Source: CAYWKU01 sp964459325
GTDB lineage: Bacteria; RBG-13-61-14; CAYWKU01
Length of the DNA stretch: 64,000 nucleotides
Direction of reading: 5' to 3'
NCBI GenBank assembly: GCA_964459325.1
Contig: CAYWKU010000018.1
Location: forward strand, 1-64,000
The notes beneath the pieces are model-generated. The model did not search any database. It was not told where the DNA came from and saw nothing but the letters and a program-made list of their open reading frames with translations. Positions 25,242-32,833 of this stretch are shown one piece after another (the stretch's first letter is position 1; each line of letters begins with the position of its first letter). Both the position numbers and the translations under genes were made by a program.

Positions 25242-25324
25242 ATGCCGCGCATTCCACGGCGCCCTCAGTGTGCTCGACCGAGGGTCGGGCCTGCCATCGC
25301 CCGACAGGAGTGTCGGGGCCTACC
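25226..25324. repeat. Paired-hairpin element, GGTAGG/CCTACC class, copy 2
   Basis: GGTAGGT is followed by GCGGCA-CTCA-TGCCGC, and the element closes with CCCGACA-GGAG-TGTCGGG and CCTACC. It has the same architecture and nearly the same length (99 bp) as the element at 5580-5680 (101 bp), although most of the inner sequence differs. Confidence 0.7.
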
Positions 25325-25547
25325 ATGGAGTGCGCCGGTTTCGACGGCGCCTGCACGGGTTATCTGCTGCCCAATTGAGAGTCAACCCAGAAATGATAAT
25401 CAGTATAAGCGTATCAAAAAGTATCAAAATATTCGTTTCATTATATTGCATTTTGTTTGATTTATGCTATATTGTAACTAACGGTAATAAATATATGCAC
25501 AACAAGAATTGTGACCAAAATTCCCGGAGAAGGCGACGGGCCTGCTT

Positions 25548-25657
25548 CACACCTTGACCGCTCCCGGGGGTTACATGAAAACATGTTCTTCACCGGAAAC
25601 GTGACAGCCAATCTCAGGTTTTTTACCCGCCGTAAGCCACCCTGCGGTCAAGGTGTG
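25548..25657 (-). repeat. Dispersed palindromic repeat family A, copy 2 of 3
   Basis: The arms are CACACCTTGACCGC (25548-25561) and GCGGTCAAGGTGTG (25644-25657), a perfect 14-bp pair. Relative to the copy at 62420-62529 a C-G pair has become T-A on both sides. It is inverted relative to the other two copies. An inner ACATG-TTTT-CATGT hairpin is kept in form. It ends 40 bases before the sigma-54 activator gene. Confidence 0.85.
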
Positions 25658-25697
25658 CTACCCTGAACAGGGGATTTCGGAATTGTAGGGTAAAGGG

Positions 25698-27098
25698 ATG
25701 ATTGAAAAGGCCGACATGTATTCCCTGCTGGAAGGGATGCCTCATCCCGCCGCGCTCATAGACCGCGACTTGCGCATCGTCGCCGTCAACGGCGCAATGG
25801 AGGCGCTGACCGGATTCTCTCACGAGCAGGCCGCGGGAATCCCTCATCGGTACATAATCCGCGACAGCCTGTGCCTGCGCGAATGCCCCGCCGAGCAGGT
25901 GTTGAAATACGGAAAGCGCTACGGCAGCGAGGCCGACATTATCAACCGGGAGCGTGAGAAGGCGCCGGTGTACATCACCGCATCGCCGCTGCTCGACAAA
26001 AAGGGCAACCTTATCGGGGTGCTCCAAACGGTGGAGGACATTTCGCTGCTGCGCGAGATGGAGGGGCACGGCCCCATGCTCGGCGAATACCCCGAACTGG
26101 TGGGCCACAGCGGCGCCATGCGGAAAACGCTGGAAATTCTGCCGGTGGTGGCTCAAACCGACTCCTCCGTGCTTATCACCGGCGAAACCGGCGCCGGCAA
26201 GGACTTGGTGGCATGGGTCATACACCGCAACTCCCCGCGAGCCCAGGGGCCTTTCGTCAAGGTCAACTGCGGCGCCCTGCCGGAAAACCTGCTGGAATCC
26301 GAGCTTTTCGGACACGTCAAGGGCGCGTTCACCGGGGCGGTGCGCGACAAGCCGGGCCGGTTCCAACTGGCCGAAGGTGGCGCCATATACCTCACGGAAA
26401 TCGGCGACCTTCAGCTTCCGCTCCAGGTGAAGCTGCTCAGCGTGCTGGATGACCGGGAAATAACCCCCGTCGGAGGAACCCGCACCATAAAGACCGACGT
26501 CAGGGTCATCGCCGCCACTCACCGCGACCTCGAATCCATGGTCGCCGAAGGAACTTTCCGGCAGGATTTATTGTACAGGCTTAAGGTGATGAGGCTCGAC
26601 CTGCCCCCGCTGAGGGAGCGGAACGACGACATACGGCTATTGTTGGAACACTTCTTGCTCCAATTCAGCGAAAAGCTGGGCAAGGAGGTTACCGGTTTTA
26701 CAAGCCGGGCGCTGGAAATCCTGGGGCAATATTCCTACCCGGGAAACGTGAGGGAGTTGAGGAATATAGTGGAGTATGCGGCGAGCGTCTGTCCGGGAGG
26801 AAAAATCGGGCCGGCGCACCTGCCGGCGTATCTGATGAGTTACATGAAAGGCGAGGCTTCTTCCCCCTCGCGGGTTGAAAGCCGCCCCGCCCCGGCTTCC
26901 TCTCAAGCGCAAACGCCAAAGCCTTCGGCGGCTTCCGAAATGATGGAGCCGGGAATGGACTGGGAGGAGATGGAGCGGCGGATGATAGCCGACGCGCTGG
27001 TCAAATCGAGCGGCAACCGCACCCGGGCCGCCGAATCGCTGGGGTGGGGAAGGGCCACCCTGTGGAGAAAGATGAAAAAACACGGGCTTTTGAAATGA
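25698..27098 (+). CDS. Sigma-54-dependent transcriptional activator, PAS-AAA-Fis
   Basis: A 466-residue enhancer-binding protein. A PAS domain (about 7-115) contains a Cys pair, SLCLRECP, that could sense redox or bind a metal. The AAA+ domain has Walker A GETGAGK (162-168), GAFTGA (209-214), which contacts sigma-54, and the arginine-finger region FRQDLLYRL. The Walker B strand reads IYLTEIGD, so the usual Asp is Thr233. A low-complexity linker leads to a Fis-type helix-turn-helix (NRTRAAESLGWGRATLWRKM). It heads a run of signalling genes; its stop overlaps the next start (ATGA). It probably controls a sigma-54 promoter near 27961. Confidence 0.9.
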   Translation: MIEKADMYSLLEGMPHPAALIDRDLRIVAVNGAMEALTGFSHEQAAGIPHRYIIRDSLCLRECPAEQVLKYGKRYGSEADIINREREKAPVYITASPLLDKKGNLIGVLQTVEDISLLREMEGHGPMLGEYPELVGHSGAMRKTLEILPVVAQTDSSVLITGETGAGKDLVAWVIHRNSPRAQGPFVKVNCGALPENLLESELFGHVKGAFTGAVRDKPGRFQLAEGGAIYLTEIGDLQLPLQVKLLSVLDDREITPVGGTRTIKTDVRVIAATHRDLESMVAEGTFRQDLLYRLKVMRLDLPPLRERNDDIRLLLEHFLLQFSEKLGKEVTGFTSRALEILGQYSYPGNVRELRNIVEYAASVCPGGKIGPAHLPAYLMSYMKGEASSPSRVESRPAPASSQAQTPKPSAASEMMEPGMDWEEMERRMIADALVKSSGNRTRAAESLGWGRATLWRKMKKHGLLK

Positions 27099-27466
27099 AA
27101 AAGATACTCATAACCATATGGCACGACGACGTCGCGCCCCGGTTCGACCTGGCGGCGGAAGTGCTGATAGCCAACGTCGACGTGGGTGGTGAAATCGAAA
27201 GCCGCAAAACGCTGGTGTTGCCAACGGTGTCGGCGGAAGATTTGTGCCGGCACATACTCTCGGAGGGCATGGACGTGGTGGTGTGCGGCGCCATCGAGCT
27301 GGAGTATTACCAGTTTCTCAACTGGAAAGGGGTGAAGGTGCTCGATTCGGTCATCGGGCCGTACGAAAAGGCGCTGGAGCTTGCGCGAAAGGGGCAGTTG
27401 AAGGAGGGCGCCATTCTTTTCGAGCGCAAGGGCGCCGGCAAGGCGGGGGGAGGTACGGCGGGATGA
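27095..27466 (+). CDS. NifX/NafY-type dinitrogenase iron-molybdenum cofactor domain protein
   Basis: A 123-residue single-domain protein starting KKILITIWHDDVAPRFDLA, as in the NifX/NifB C-terminal domain family. These proteins bind Fe-S or FeMo-co type clusters or anionic cofactors. Many members outside nitrogen fixation have no known job and often sit next to Mrp/NifH-like or regulatory genes. Cys69 in MDVVVCGAIE is the clearest possible ligand. The ATG overlaps the stop of the activator gene and the TGA overlaps the start of the receiver gene, so three genes are translated together. It may sense a cofactor or redox state for the activator. Confidence 0.78.
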   Translation: MKKILITIWHDDVAPRFDLAAEVLIANVDVGGEIESRKTLVLPTVSAEDLCRHILSEGMDVVVCGAIELEYYQFLNWKGVKVLDSVIGPYEKALELARKGQLKEGAILFERKGAGKAGGGTAG

Positions 27467-27870
27467 GCGGGGACAAGACGAAGGTGCTTCTGGTGGACGA
27501 CGAGGCGGAGTTCGCTTCCACGCTGGCGGAGAGGTTGAATTTGCGGGGGTTCGAGGTTTCGGTGGCGTCGAGCGGAAACGAGGCGCTGGAATTTTTCCGG
27601 GACGCCGAGGTGGAGGTGGTGATTATAGATGTAATGATGCCGGGCATGAACGGGATGGAGCTGCTCAGGCGGGTCAAGGACACCAAGCCGTGGACGGAAG
27701 CGCTGCTGCTTACCGGCAAGGGCGCCACCCGCGACGGGATAGAAGGCATGAAGCTGGGGGCCTTCGACTACTTGTCGAAACCGGTTGATATCGAGTATCT
27801 TGTTGAAAAAATCAACAGCGCCGCAAAGAAAAGCCGCCGAAATCCGCGTGTTTCAGGTCGTGCAAATTGA
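27463..27870 (+). CDS. Single-domain response regulator (receiver)
   Basis: A 135-residue receiver with the acidic pair in VLLVDDEAEF, acceptor Asp in VVIIDVMMPGMNGME, Thr in LLTGKGAT and Lys in YLSKPVD, hence fully competent for phosphorylation. It has no output domain; a short basic tail (KKSRRNPRVSGRAN) follows. It overlaps the NifX-like gene by 4 bases. It is the first of five receiver-fold proteins encoded in this cluster. Confidence 0.9.
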   Translation: MSGDKTKVLLVDDEAEFASTLAERLNLRGFEVSVASSGNEALEFFRDAEVEVVIIDVMMPGMNGMELLRRVKDTKPWTEALLLTGKGATRDGIEGMKLGAFDYLSKPVDIEYLVEKINSAAKKSRRNPRVSGRAN

Positions 27871-27960
27871 AACGTTTAATAATGTTTCATATAGTATCAA
27901 CAGGGTGGCGCGGCGGGAGGTTAATGCCTGTAAGTTGTTGATTATACTGAATAATCCGGG

Positions 27961-27976
27961 TTGGCATCATCCTTGA
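27961..27976 (+). promoter_or_regulatory. Sigma-54-like -24/-12 element
   Basis: TTGGCATCATCCTTGA matches the TTGGCAC-N5-TTGC pattern with the correct 10-base gap after GG, but carries GA instead of GC at -12. It lies 55 bases before the small FAEA-motif gene and downstream of the sigma-54 activator gene, in a 160-bp gap. The weak -12 makes this tentative. Confidence 0.35.
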
Positions 27977-28030
27977 AATACATGAGGGCGGAAGCCGAAA
28001 AGATAAAATACTGATGAAAGGGAAGGAAAG

Positions 28031-28312
28031 ATGAAAAAGCTGCTGAAAAAAATCGAAGACATGATGGCGGCCACGGCTTTCGCCGAAGCCAACGACGAGC
28101 GGGGCGCGCTCACCATGATGGGCATCGACCCGGACACCGCCAGACGGGTAACATTCGACGACATGATGGTGGCGGCAACTTTCGCCGAAGCCAACGCTCA
28201 CGACCATGCCCGCGAGTACCTGGGCGTTGAAAAGCCCGACCCGATACAGGAAATCCTCGGAGTTAAGGGCGTGAAGATATGGTTCGGCACCGCCGCCGTA
28301 GCTGTCGAATAG
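28031..28312 (+). CDS. Small protein with repeated EDMM-x-A-x-FAEA motif
   Basis: A 93-residue protein with GGAAGGAAAG just before the ATG. The motif occurs twice: IEDMMAATAFAEAN (8-21) and FDDMMVAATFAEAN (42-55). The C-terminal third (GVKGVKIWFGTAAVAVE) is different. The same motif ends the proteins at 28326-28859 and 28861-29319. It looks like a stand-alone version of that tail with two short helices, suited to protein-protein contact. I recall similar tails in proteins of anaerobic deltaproteobacteria but no assigned function. Confidence 0.72.
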   Translation: MKKLLKKIEDMMAATAFAEANDERGALTMMGIDPDTARRVTFDDMMVAATFAEANAHDHAREYLGVEKPDPIQEILGVKGVKIWFGTAAVAVE

Positions 28313-28325
28313 CTCGGGGGGTATT

Positions 28326-28859
28326 ATGGGGGAAGCCGTGAAATCGCACGGGAAGGTGCTGTTGGTGGGTGAAGACAGCGCGCTCATGAGGCTTATCGCG
28401 GACAAGCTGATGAGCCGGGACTTCAGCGTGAACCTGGCCGCGGCTCCGTCGGAGGCGGTGGCGCTGGCCAAGCAGCTCGACGCCGACGTGATGGTGCTTA
28501 ACACCCGCGACATGGCCTCGGACGGCCTGGGTATACTTCGCGCCATCCGGAAGTTTTGCTCGGGGGTGCAGGTGATAACTTTGAGCGTGCCCGGCGCGTT
28601 GCGTTTTTCCATCGAGGGCATGAAACTCGGTGTGTTCGCCGACCTTATGATGCCTTTCGACCCGGAAGAGCTGGTCGGCAGAATCACCGAGGCTTATGAA
28701 AAGAGCAAGGCTCGGAAATCCGTTGGAGCTTTTCGGAGGAAACTGGAAGACATGGCGGTTTCGGTGGCCTTTGCAGAGGCCGGGGCTTTAGAAACTTCGC
28801 GCAGGATAAGGAAAGGCGCCCCGGATTCAACCCCCCGGAAAGATAAGGAGGAGAAGTAA
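28326..28859 (+). CDS. Degenerate (pseudo-)receiver with C-terminal FAEA tail
   Basis: A 177-residue protein with the receiver fold but without its chemistry. The acidic pair is Glu16/Asp17 (LLVGEDSAL), the acceptor position is Asn59 (VMVLNTRDM), and the conserved Lys is Met109 (ADLMMPF). It should therefore not be phosphorylated, and may act as a constitutive or ligand-controlled partner. After the receiver comes LEDMAVSVAFAEAGALETSRRI, the tail motif shared with both neighbouring genes. It lies 13 bases after the FAEA small-protein gene and 1 base before the next receiver gene. Confidence 0.82.
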   Translation: MGEAVKSHGKVLLVGEDSALMRLIADKLMSRDFSVNLAAAPSEAVALAKQLDADVMVLNTRDMASDGLGILRAIRKFCSGVQVITLSVPGALRFSIEGMKLGVFADLMMPFDPEELVGRITEAYEKSKARKSVGAFRRKLEDMAVSVAFAEAGALETSRRIRKGAPDSTPRKDKEEK

Positions 28860-28860
28860 G

Positions 28861-29319
28861 ATGGCCAATGACTTCAAGGTGCTGCTGGTAGACGATGAGG
28901 AGGAGTTCGTCAAGGCTCTGGCCGAGCGGCTGCAGATGAGGGACCTCAACTCCGAGACCGTTCTCGACGGCGAACAGGCGCTTAGTTTCGTCGACAAGAA
29001 AGAACCCGACGTAATGGTGCTGGACCTCAGAATGCCCGGTATCGACGGCATTGACGTGCTCAAGAAGGTGAAGAAGACCTACCCGAACATACAGGTAATC
29101 GTTCTCACCGGTCACGGCACCGAAAAGGACGAGGAGCGCGCCCGGGAACTGGGCGCTTTCGACTACCTGGAAAAGCCGGTGGACATCGACAAGCTGGTGG
29201 ACAGGATGAAGAAGGCGTACCGGCGCAAGCTCGAGGACATGTCGGTGGCCGCCACTTACGCCGAAGCCGGCGATTTCGACACCGCCAGGAAAATATACAA
29301 GGATGAGGATGACAAGTGA
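28861..29319 (+). CDS. Response regulator receiver with C-terminal FAEA tail
   Basis: A 152-residue protein. The receiver is complete (LLVDDEEEF, Asp55 in VMVLDLRMPG, Lys105 in YLEKPVD). The last 30 residues (LEDMSVAATYAEAGDFDTAR) repeat the motif found in the two upstream genes. An AAGGAGG site precedes it by 10 bases, and translation begins just after the pseudo-receiver stops. A canonical and a dead receiver with the same tail suggest a phosphorylation-dependent swap on a common partner. That is inference. Confidence 0.87.
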   Translation: MANDFKVLLVDDEEEFVKALAERLQMRDLNSETVLDGEQALSFVDKKEPDVMVLDLRMPGIDGIDVLKKVKKTYPNIQVIVLTGHGTEKDEERARELGAFDYLEKPVDIDKLVDRMKKAYRRKLEDMSVAATYAEAGDFDTARKIYKDEDDK

Positions 29320-29422
29320 CTCATCCCCCTTGTGTTCGCAGGCGGTTCGAGTTTGACGGACTGAACGGAGTTTCCCCGGACCCCGCGAGTTCTCACCGGC
29401 GTACAAGCTTTCTCAGAGGATA

Positions 29423-31102
29423 ATGGCGCAACAAAAGGACAGAAGGTCGAGTAAACCTCGATACATGCGGCTCTGGAAGTGGGTTGTCTTAGTAACCGGC
29501 CTGGTTTCAATCACGCCGCTGGTGATTCTCACCTTCATAAACTATTCCCAGTACCAGCAGGCGCTGAAAACGGAAATAACCAACCGGGTTCAGCGGATGA
29601 CCTCCCTTACCAAGCGCTCGATAGAGTTTTTTCTCGATGAGAGACGGGCCACCCTTACCCTCATCGCCAAAAACAAGTCCTACGAAGACCTCAGCCGCCA
29701 GGAGGAGCTGGCGAAGGTGTATCACAGCGTGAAGAACGTGCTCGGCGGAATTGTGGACCTGGGAATTATCGATTCCAACGGCAAGCAGATAGCCTACGTC
29801 GGCCCTTACGAGCTGGCCGGGAAGGACTACTCGGAACAGGCATGGTTTCATGAAGTTACCATACGCGGCCATTATATAAGCGAAGTTTTCATGGGGTATC
29901 GCAATCTTCCCCACTTTGTCATTGCGGTGGCCGGGGAAAAGATGAACGGCAAGTCGTATGTTTTGAGGGCCACCATCGATTCCGGGACCCTGGTGGAACA
30001 GATACGCCCGCTCAACATCGAGCCGCCCTCGGAGGCTTTCATTATCGACCGCAAGGGGATTCTTCAGACGCCGTCGAGAAATTACGGCGAGATAATGGAG
30101 AAGGCTTTGATTGCCGTGCCTTCCTATTCGGAGAGCACCGAAATTATCGAGCGCCGTAGCGAGCGGGGCCCGCATTTACTGGAGAGTTATGTATACATAA
30201 AGGATTCGCCCTTTATCCTGATAATACTCAAGCATCTTCCCAGCTCCATGGAAAGCTGGTTTGCGCTCCGGAGGCACCTGTGGGCGTTTCTGCTCGGCAG
30301 CATAGCCGTCATCCTTTTCATAGTGATGGGTTCTTCGTGGATTATGGTCACCCGCATCCGCGAAGCCGACCGGCAGCGGGCGCAGGTGCTGCACAACATC
30401 GAGTATACCAACAAGATGGCCTCCATCGGCAGGTTGTCGGCGGGTGTGGCCCACGAAATTAACAACCCCCTGGCCATTATAGGCGAAAAGGCGGGAATGG
30501 CGAAAGATATTATAAACCTGAGCGAGGATTTTCCGCAGAAGGACAAAATGGGGGGCCTGCTCGACTCCATCCTCAACTCCGTGGACCGCTGCGTCAAAAT
30601 AACGCAGAGGTTGTTGGGTTTCGCAAAACACATCGATGTCAACATGGAAAACATCGACCTGGACAGGGTTGTGGAGGAGGTCATAAGTTTTCTGGAGCAG
30701 GAGGCCCGCTACAGGAACATTTCCATAGAGATGGAAAAATCGGATGAAATTCCCACCATCGTCAGCGACAGGGGTCAGCTCCAGCAGGTTTTTCTCAATA
30801 TCATGAACAACTCCCTCAACGCGCTTTCCGAAGAAGGCAAGGAGGGATGGATTAAGGTGTATATTAAGCAGGAGGACGTCCATCGAGTGTCCGTAACCAT
30901 TTCGGACAACGGCCCGGGAATCGGAAGGGAGCACCTTAAACACATTTTCGAGCCGTTTTATACCACGCGAAGCAAAGGCACGGGGTTAGGGCTCTCCATA
31001 ACATACGGCATAATAGAAAAACTGGGGGGGACCATAGACGTGGAAAGTGAGCCGGGCAAGGGAACGAGTTTTACGGTTACCCTGCCCGTGAATGCCGCAT
31101 GA
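29423..31102 (+). CDS. Membrane sensor histidine kinase with Cache-type sensor
   Basis: A 559-residue kinase. TM1 lies at about 19-41, followed by an extracytoplasmic sensor of about 240 residues with dCache-like strands (GIIDSNGKQIAYVGPYEL, FIIDRKGIL), then TM2 at about 288-310. The phospho-acceptor is His344 in GVAHEINNPLA. The ATPase has its N box (IMNNSLNAL), G1 (DNGPGIG), F (FEPFYTT) and G2 (GTGLGLSI) boxes, all intact. It is the only complete kinase of the cluster and presumably feeds the receivers around it. The ligand might be the anion imported by the transporter at the end of the cluster, which is inferred from position only. Confidence 0.92.
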   Translation: MAQQKDRRSSKPRYMRLWKWVVLVTGLVSITPLVILTFINYSQYQQALKTEITNRVQRMTSLTKRSIEFFLDERRATLTLIAKNKSYEDLSRQEELAKVYHSVKNVLGGIVDLGIIDSNGKQIAYVGPYELAGKDYSEQAWFHEVTIRGHYISEVFMGYRNLPHFVIAVAGEKMNGKSYVLRATIDSGTLVEQIRPLNIEPPSEAFIIDRKGILQTPSRNYGEIMEKALIAVPSYSESTEIIERRSERGPHLLESYVYIKDSPFILIILKHLPSSMESWFALRRHLWAFLLGSIAVILFIVMGSSWIMVTRIREADRQRAQVLHNIEYTNKMASIGRLSAGVAHEINNPLAIIGEKAGMAKDIINLSEDFPQKDKMGGLLDSILNSVDRCVKITQRLLGFAKHIDVNMENIDLDRVVEEVISFLEQEARYRNISIEMEKSDEIPTIVSDRGQLQQVFLNIMNNSLNALSEEGKEGWIKVYIKQEDVHRVSVTISDNGPGIGREHLKHIFEPFYTTRSKGTGLGLSITYGIIEKLGGTIDVESEPGKGTSFTVTLPVNAA

Positions 31103-31117
31103 AAGCAGAGGTGGATT

Positions 31118-31486
31118 ATGGAGGGGTTGAAGGCGCTGCTGGTAGATGATGAGCTGGAGCTGGCGAGCACCATGGCCGAAAGGCTCGGCCTCAGAAATAT
31201 AGAAGCCGACGTAGTAGCCGGAGGAGACGAGGCAATCGAAAAAGTTAAAAATGAAAGGTACGACGTGGTGGTGCTGGACGTGGTGCTGTGGAAGGCCAGG
31301 GGGTTTGACGTGCTCAAGGAAATGAAGAGTATCAGGCCCGAGCTTCCGGTAATACTGCTGTCGGGGAGGGCGTCGGAGAACGATTTCGAGGAAGGGAAAC
31401 AACAGGGCGCTTTCGATTACCTGGTAAAGCCCGTGCACATCGAGGATTTGATAGACAAGATGAACCAGGCCATAGGCGCCGGATGA
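31118..31486 (+). CDS. Single-domain response regulator (receiver)
   Basis: A 122-residue receiver with LLVDDELEL, acceptor Asp in VVVLDVVLWKARGFD, Ser in LLSGRAS and Lys in YLVKPVH. The loop after the acceptor Asp lacks the usual M-P-G and carries Leu-Trp-Lys, which could alter dephosphorylation rate or partner choice. It is placed between the full kinase and the truncated kinase-like protein, and GGTGG lies upstream of the ATG. Confidence 0.88.
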   Translation: MEGLKALLVDDELELASTMAERLGLRNIEADVVAGGDEAIEKVKNERYDVVVLDVVLWKARGFDVLKEMKSIRPELPVILLSGRASENDFEEGKQQGAFDYLVKPVHIEDLIDKMNQAIGAG

Positions 31487-31496
31487 GAGGACCCGT

Positions 31497-32162
31497 ATGA
31501 GCGAGCACAAAAACAACAATTCTAGAAGAGACAAGCTCGAATTTTTCGGCAAGATAACCGCCGGGGTGTCTCACGAAATCAACAACGTCTTCTCCATCAT
31601 AAACGAAAACGTCGGACTGCTTTCCGACTGGTCGGAAAAGGTGAAGGAAGGAAAGAACATCGAGCCGGAGAAGATGGCGCGGGTGACGGACAGCGTCCGC
31701 AAACAAATTGGAAGGGGACAGGACATCGTAAAGCAATTGAATAAATTTTCTCACAGCGTAGATGAACCGACTGCCGAGGTGGAGCTGGGGGAAGTGCTGG
31801 AAAACATGGCTTACCTCTCTCATCGACACCTTCGCCGGAAAGCCTTGAAGCTGGATGTCGATTCGCCCAAAAAGGGGATACGGGTAAGCACAGACCCGTT
31901 TGTTCTGCGACACGTGATTTTCGATGTTGTTAATTTATACCTGAAAAATTCGGAGGAGAATTCTACCATATCAATCCGCGCGGATAAGAAAAAATCCGTT
32001 CCTTTTATCGAATTTACGGGGGGTACGCTTCCCGCGGACGGGGACATGAGAGAAGAAATCGAGTTATTGAAATCCCTGGCCGGAGAATTGAAGGCAGAAA
32101 TGGAGATAAATTCGCCGGAGGGAACGTTCCGTTTGAAATTGGGTGAAAGCCGGAAGGCGTGA
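31497..32162 (+). CDS. Histidine-kinase remnant: DHp domain with degenerate ATPase fold (phosphotransferase-like)
   Basis: A 221-residue soluble protein. It starts directly with a dimerisation/phosphotransfer helix pair, ITAGVSHEINNVFSIINENV, with His26 in the H-box. The following domain keeps a trace of the N box (VIFDVVNLYLKNS) but has no DxGxG or GxGxG box, so ATP binding looks lost. Spo0B and ChpT are phosphotransferases with exactly this build. It probably moves phosphate between the receivers of this cluster, though a dead decoy is also possible. A GTG further downstream overlaps its stop codon. Confidence 0.78.
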   Translation: MSEHKNNNSRRDKLEFFGKITAGVSHEINNVFSIINENVGLLSDWSEKVKEGKNIEPEKMARVTDSVRKQIGRGQDIVKQLNKFSHSVDEPTAEVELGEVLENMAYLSHRHLRRKALKLDVDSPKKGIRVSTDPFVLRHVIFDVVNLYLKNSEENSTISIRADKKKSVPFIEFTGGTLPADGDMREEIELLKSLAGELKAEMEINSPEGTFRLKLGESRKA

Positions 32163-32197
32163 CATTCAACAAGAACAAGGGGGAGGAAAACCGAGAC

Positions 32198-32815
32198 ATG
32201 GAGGCCAAACAGGTATACGAGTTGATGATTCCGCTGGAAGATTACCCTTCCGTTTACGAAGACCAGAGTTTGAAGGAAGCCATATCGGAGCTTTCGGACT
32301 GCCAGATTGACGTTGATGACAAGAAATCCATGCCGAGGGTGGTGTTGGTTTTTACGCGAGAAGGGAAACTGGCGGGCATCGTGAGGAGAAGGGATATATT
32401 CCGCGGGCTGGAACCGGCGTTTCTGGCGCGGAAACCGCTTAAACAGCGCAAGGACCTGTTCGATTTGCGAGTGGACCCGGAAATAATGGAATCCTCCGGT
32501 TCCGACCAGTGGATAAGGGGAATACTGGAGCGCGCCGAGCTTTCTTACGACAGCCTGGTGAAGGGTATATTGGAGAGGGCCAGCAGAACCGTCAGCAACG
32601 TCATGCAAGCGGCCAACGTGACCATCGCCCACGATAAGATTTTCGTCAAGGCCATATACGAAATGGTGGACAAAAACGTGAGCCTGTTGCCCGTAACGAA
32701 GGACGGGAAGGTGGTGGGCGTGGTGCGCTCGGTGGAGCTTTTCCTTGAATTGAGCAGGGTCATTCTCGACCCGCCCGACTGGTGGGACCCCGAAGGAGAC
32801 CACGCGATTCTATAA
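32198..32815 (+). CDS. CBS-domain pair protein
   Basis: A 205-residue protein with two CBS domains. The first runs through VYELMIPLEDYPSVYEDQSL and VLVFTREGKLAGIVRRRDI. The second covers VSNVMQAANVTIAHDKIFVKA and LLPVTKDGKVVGVVRSVEL, separated by about 60 charged residues. Such pairs bind adenine nucleotides and often gate transporters or kinases. I chose the ATG at 32198 with GGGGAGG upstream; a GTG at 32159 would overlap the previous stop. Between the relay genes and the anion transporter, it might report energy state. Confidence 0.82.
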   Translation: MEAKQVYELMIPLEDYPSVYEDQSLKEAISELSDCQIDVDDKKSMPRVVLVFTREGKLAGIVRRRDIFRGLEPAFLARKPLKQRKDLFDLRVDPEIMESSGSDQWIRGILERAELSYDSLVKGILERASRTVSNVMQAANVTIAHDKIFVKAIYEMVDKNVSLLPVTKDGKVVGVVRSVELFLELSRVILDPPDWWDPEGDHAIL

Positions 32816-32833
32816 TTATTCGAGGAGACTGAA

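Larger units (their letters stand above)
24797..25697. other. 900-bp intergenic region with promoter and repeats
   Basis: Between the divergent thiolase operon and sigma-54 activator gene I see no real gene. It holds the operon promoter (24979-25005), an imperfect palindrome GGGTAACCCGG...CCCGGCTACCC (25090-25157), an 18-bp triplicate (25188-25241), a paired-hairpin element (25226-25324), an AT-rich stretch (25380-25500) and palindromic repeat family A copy 2 (25548-25657). Confidence 0.7.

Noticed and set aside
25188..25460. A 90-codon open frame beginning MVGAAIMVGAALMVGAAL
   Set aside because: It is made of the 18-bp tandem repeat and hairpin DNA, without a ribosome site or protein-like features.
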